Of a stretch of DNA of 64,000 nt, positions 62,032 to 64,000 are shown piece by piece. The number at the start of each line of letters is the position of its first letter. Position 1 is the first letter of the stretch. Source of the DNA: Colletotrichum lupini (Eukaryota; Ascomycota; Sordariomycetes; Glomerellales; Glomerellaceae); NCBI RefSeq assembly GCF_023278565.1, contig NC_064677.1, positions 3,038,001 to 3,102,000 on the forward strand, in the 5' to 3' direction. Under the pieces are notes generated by a model that was not told the DNA's origin, made no database searches, and worked only from the letters and a program-made list of their open reading frames with translations. A program made the position numbers and the translations under genes.

Positions 62032-64000
62032 GTAGTTTTTAATATATTTTATATCCTACCTAGCTAACGTATATAGTTATAAAAAAAACCCCAAGGCGTC
62101 TTCTTTTTTTATTAACTACGTATAATATTTAAGCCGTCTATATTCTTTATCTCTTAACTAACTCCCGATCAATATCTAAAATTAAATATTAAACTTTTTT
62201 TTAAGTACAAATAATAATAATATAATTTATATTTTATAATTAAGCTCTTGGATATTACTAAATTATGCCTCTTTTAGAGTCCGTTTTTATATACCCTCTT
62301 ATATTATTAAACACGTTTATCTAATCTAAGCTCCGTATTATTTAAAGACCTTTAATCACTAATACTAAGAACTTCCTATATTTATTAAATTATTATCGCT
62401 CTTAATAAAAAACGATAGTTCTAAACTTTTAAAAACACCCCCTTTTTTTAAATAATAATAAGCTTTACTTACTAAAGATTTCTAATTATAAACGGATCTA
62501 GTTAGGAATCGTATATTAATATAGTTAAGAGAATTATTTTTAAATATTTACGGTTCGTTAAAATTATCGATTCAGCTAAAAGAGAAGTTAGTATTATTAT
62601 ATAAAAAGGAGCTTTTATAAATTCTTATTAATAATATTGAGGAGTAGGCTATATTAATAACTCTACGTTTAGTAGAATATATTAAGGCTAAATTAGTAAT
62701 AGGTCGATTTTAATTACGAGGGCGTATAAATAATCTTTATTAACTTTACCAAAGTATAAACGTTAATATTACTTCCTTAATACTTTTAATATATATAGCT
62801 ATATATAGCCTACGTACCTATCCTAGTCCTAATATTTACGATTTTTTATAAAATAATAAGTATACTTACTGAGTAGCTTAATTTAGAGTAACGATACTTA
62901 AGTATTGTTTAGAAGCTCGGTAAAAAAGAGCTTTTTATTAAAAGCCTTATAAAATAGGGAGTAGCTAATAATAAATAATTAGCTATTATACTACTCTAAG
63001 CTATACGTTTTAACTATCCTAACTAAAGACCTATTATATTACTCTATATTTTATTATTTAGGGCCCTAAATAAAATCATTAACTTTTAGTTATTTAAGTC
63101 GCCCGGCTGTGCGTATTAATAAATAAAAACAAAACTATTACTATAAATAGTTCTACTATATAAATATTCGTATTTTAAAACGTCGTTAGTTATTAACTTA
63201 GTTAAGTACTAGTCGTTATTAAGGCCCGGATCGGATTCGTTATTTTACTAGTCTATTTAAATAGGCTTACTATTAGTATTATTATTAGAGTAGTTATAAG
63301 AGATATCTTACCTTAAGTAGAGTTATAGATTTTATTTCTTATATAACGGAAGTCGAAGATAAAAGACCTAGTTACTATTTATCTAGCCTATTTATAACTA
63401 ACGGTAATAAGGACCTCGACTTTAAGGATATTTCTATTATCTTTTAAAAAATCTACATATAATAAGGATACTAAGGAATAGTACTAGATTATATTTATTC
63501 GGAAATTTATTCTATTTATATACTTAGGATCTAATAAGGTTAGAGTTATTTAAATAGTTAGCCTAGTTAAATTAAAAAGGGTCGAGTCTTAGTATTATTA
63601 TAATACTAATAAATACGGGTACGTATAAAGCTCGTTAAGAAAAAAAGTTAAAGCGGGATTAGTACTATTAGATTAAAAAACGCTTCGGAAATTAAAAAAC
63701 TTATAAAGATACTATATAGACTCGGGACTAACCTCGGCTACTACTTATAAAACGCTAAGTATTAAAAGTATATATAAGGGTAAAAAAGGTTATAATAAAT
63801 AAATAGAAGTAGCGTAAGCCTAGCTTAATTTATTATATACTTAAACCGACTGAGTAAGCGGCCGCAGGAGCTTTAGTATAAAATAGAAAATTCGTAATAT
63901 ACTATGGATCTAAAAAAAAAAGGTTATAATCGGATTTAATATAATAGTATAATCGTATCTTTCTTATTACAAGAGGATAAGCAAAAAAAATAAGGTACTT
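62032..64000 (+). mobile_element. LINE 5' part, cut by Gypsy copy 2 and by the window end
   Basis: This aligns with the reverse complement of the minus-strand LINE from about 31,836 back to about 29,800, in several long blocks (for example the region at 62,490-62,900 with 31,340-30,960, and 63,650-63,830 with 30,190-30,010). Homology starts immediately at the LTR edge. It would hold the 5' untranslated region and ORF1/endonuclease part. The RT lies beyond the window. A frame near 63,650-63,760 reads L-K-N-A-S-E-I-K-K-L-I-K, a coding-like segment. It is RIP-broken like its partner. Confidence 0.85.

Larger units (their letters stand above)
1..64000. other. RIP-mutated AT-rich heterochromatin block
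   Basis: CpA and TpG dinucleotides are almost absent and TpA is greatly over-represented along nearly the whole window, whereas CpG persists. This is the footprint of fungal repeat-induced point mutation, which converts C to T mainly in CpA context on either strand. Recognisable domains (reverse transcriptase, SDR) carry TAA or TAG where Gln or Trp is expected, and Asn or Lys where Asp, Glu or Gly is expected. The longest uninterrupted frame noted is only about 62 codons. No tRNA, rRNA or intact protein gene was seen. The pattern identifies an ascomycete genome with active RIP, past or present, but not the species. Confidence 0.95.

Noticed and set aside
1..64000. CRISPR arrays, bacterial operons or riboswitches
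   Set aside because: No regularly spaced direct repeats with unique spacers were seen. The RIP signature and LTR/LINE elements place the sequence in a fungal genome.

Overview
The window looks like a block of repeat-rich heterochromatin from a filamentous ascomycete, almost completely rewritten by repeat-induced point mutation (RIP). TpA is everywhere. CpA and TpG are nearly absent, while CpG survives. Every reading frame is broken by TAA and TAG codons sitting where CAA, CAG or TGG would be expected. No intact gene, tRNA or rRNA is visible. The genus cannot be named from this sequence.

Layout. A short 5'-truncated LINE tail lies at 745-970. Positions 970-10,634 are decayed sequence with unidentified coding-like stretches (best at about 6,950-8,410, minus). 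A 12-kb Ty3/Gypsy retrotransposon lies on the plus strand at 10,635-22,664. Next comes a gene-like island at 22,850-24,950: an unidentified plus-strand pseudogene converging on a clearly recognisable short-chain dehydrogenase/reductase (SDR) pseudogene on the minus strand. A nearly full-length LINE lies on the minus strand at about 26,165-31,860. Positions 31,860-42,730 are decayed sequence with several coding-like frames. A unit bounded by inverted repeats of about 1.1 kb spans 42,731-49,956. A second copy of the same 12-kb Gypsy element lies on the minus strand at 49,983-62,031. The 5' part of another LINE copy, on the plus strand, runs from 62,032 off the window end.

How the parts relate. 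The two Gypsy copies are in opposite orientation, and all four LTRs are 399-400 bp. Both still show gag, retropepsin, reverse transcriptase (RT), RNase H and integrase remnants in canonical order, followed by about 4 kb of unassigned sequence before the 3' LTR. On its right, the second Gypsy copy abuts LINE sequence at the exact LTR edge, so it appears to be nested in a LINE. Repeats this long and this similar are the expected substrate of RIP. The SDR gene is the exception: it is an ordinary metabolic enzyme gene, with one continuous 336-codon frame and its Y-x-x-x-K catalytic pair intact, yet ruined by RIP stops and a start codon changed from ATG to ATA.

Limits. All alignments and translations were done by eye. 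Domain identities rest on recognised motifs read through stop codons. Frames described as coding-like but unidentified are weak, because stops are common in every frame of such TA-rich DNA.
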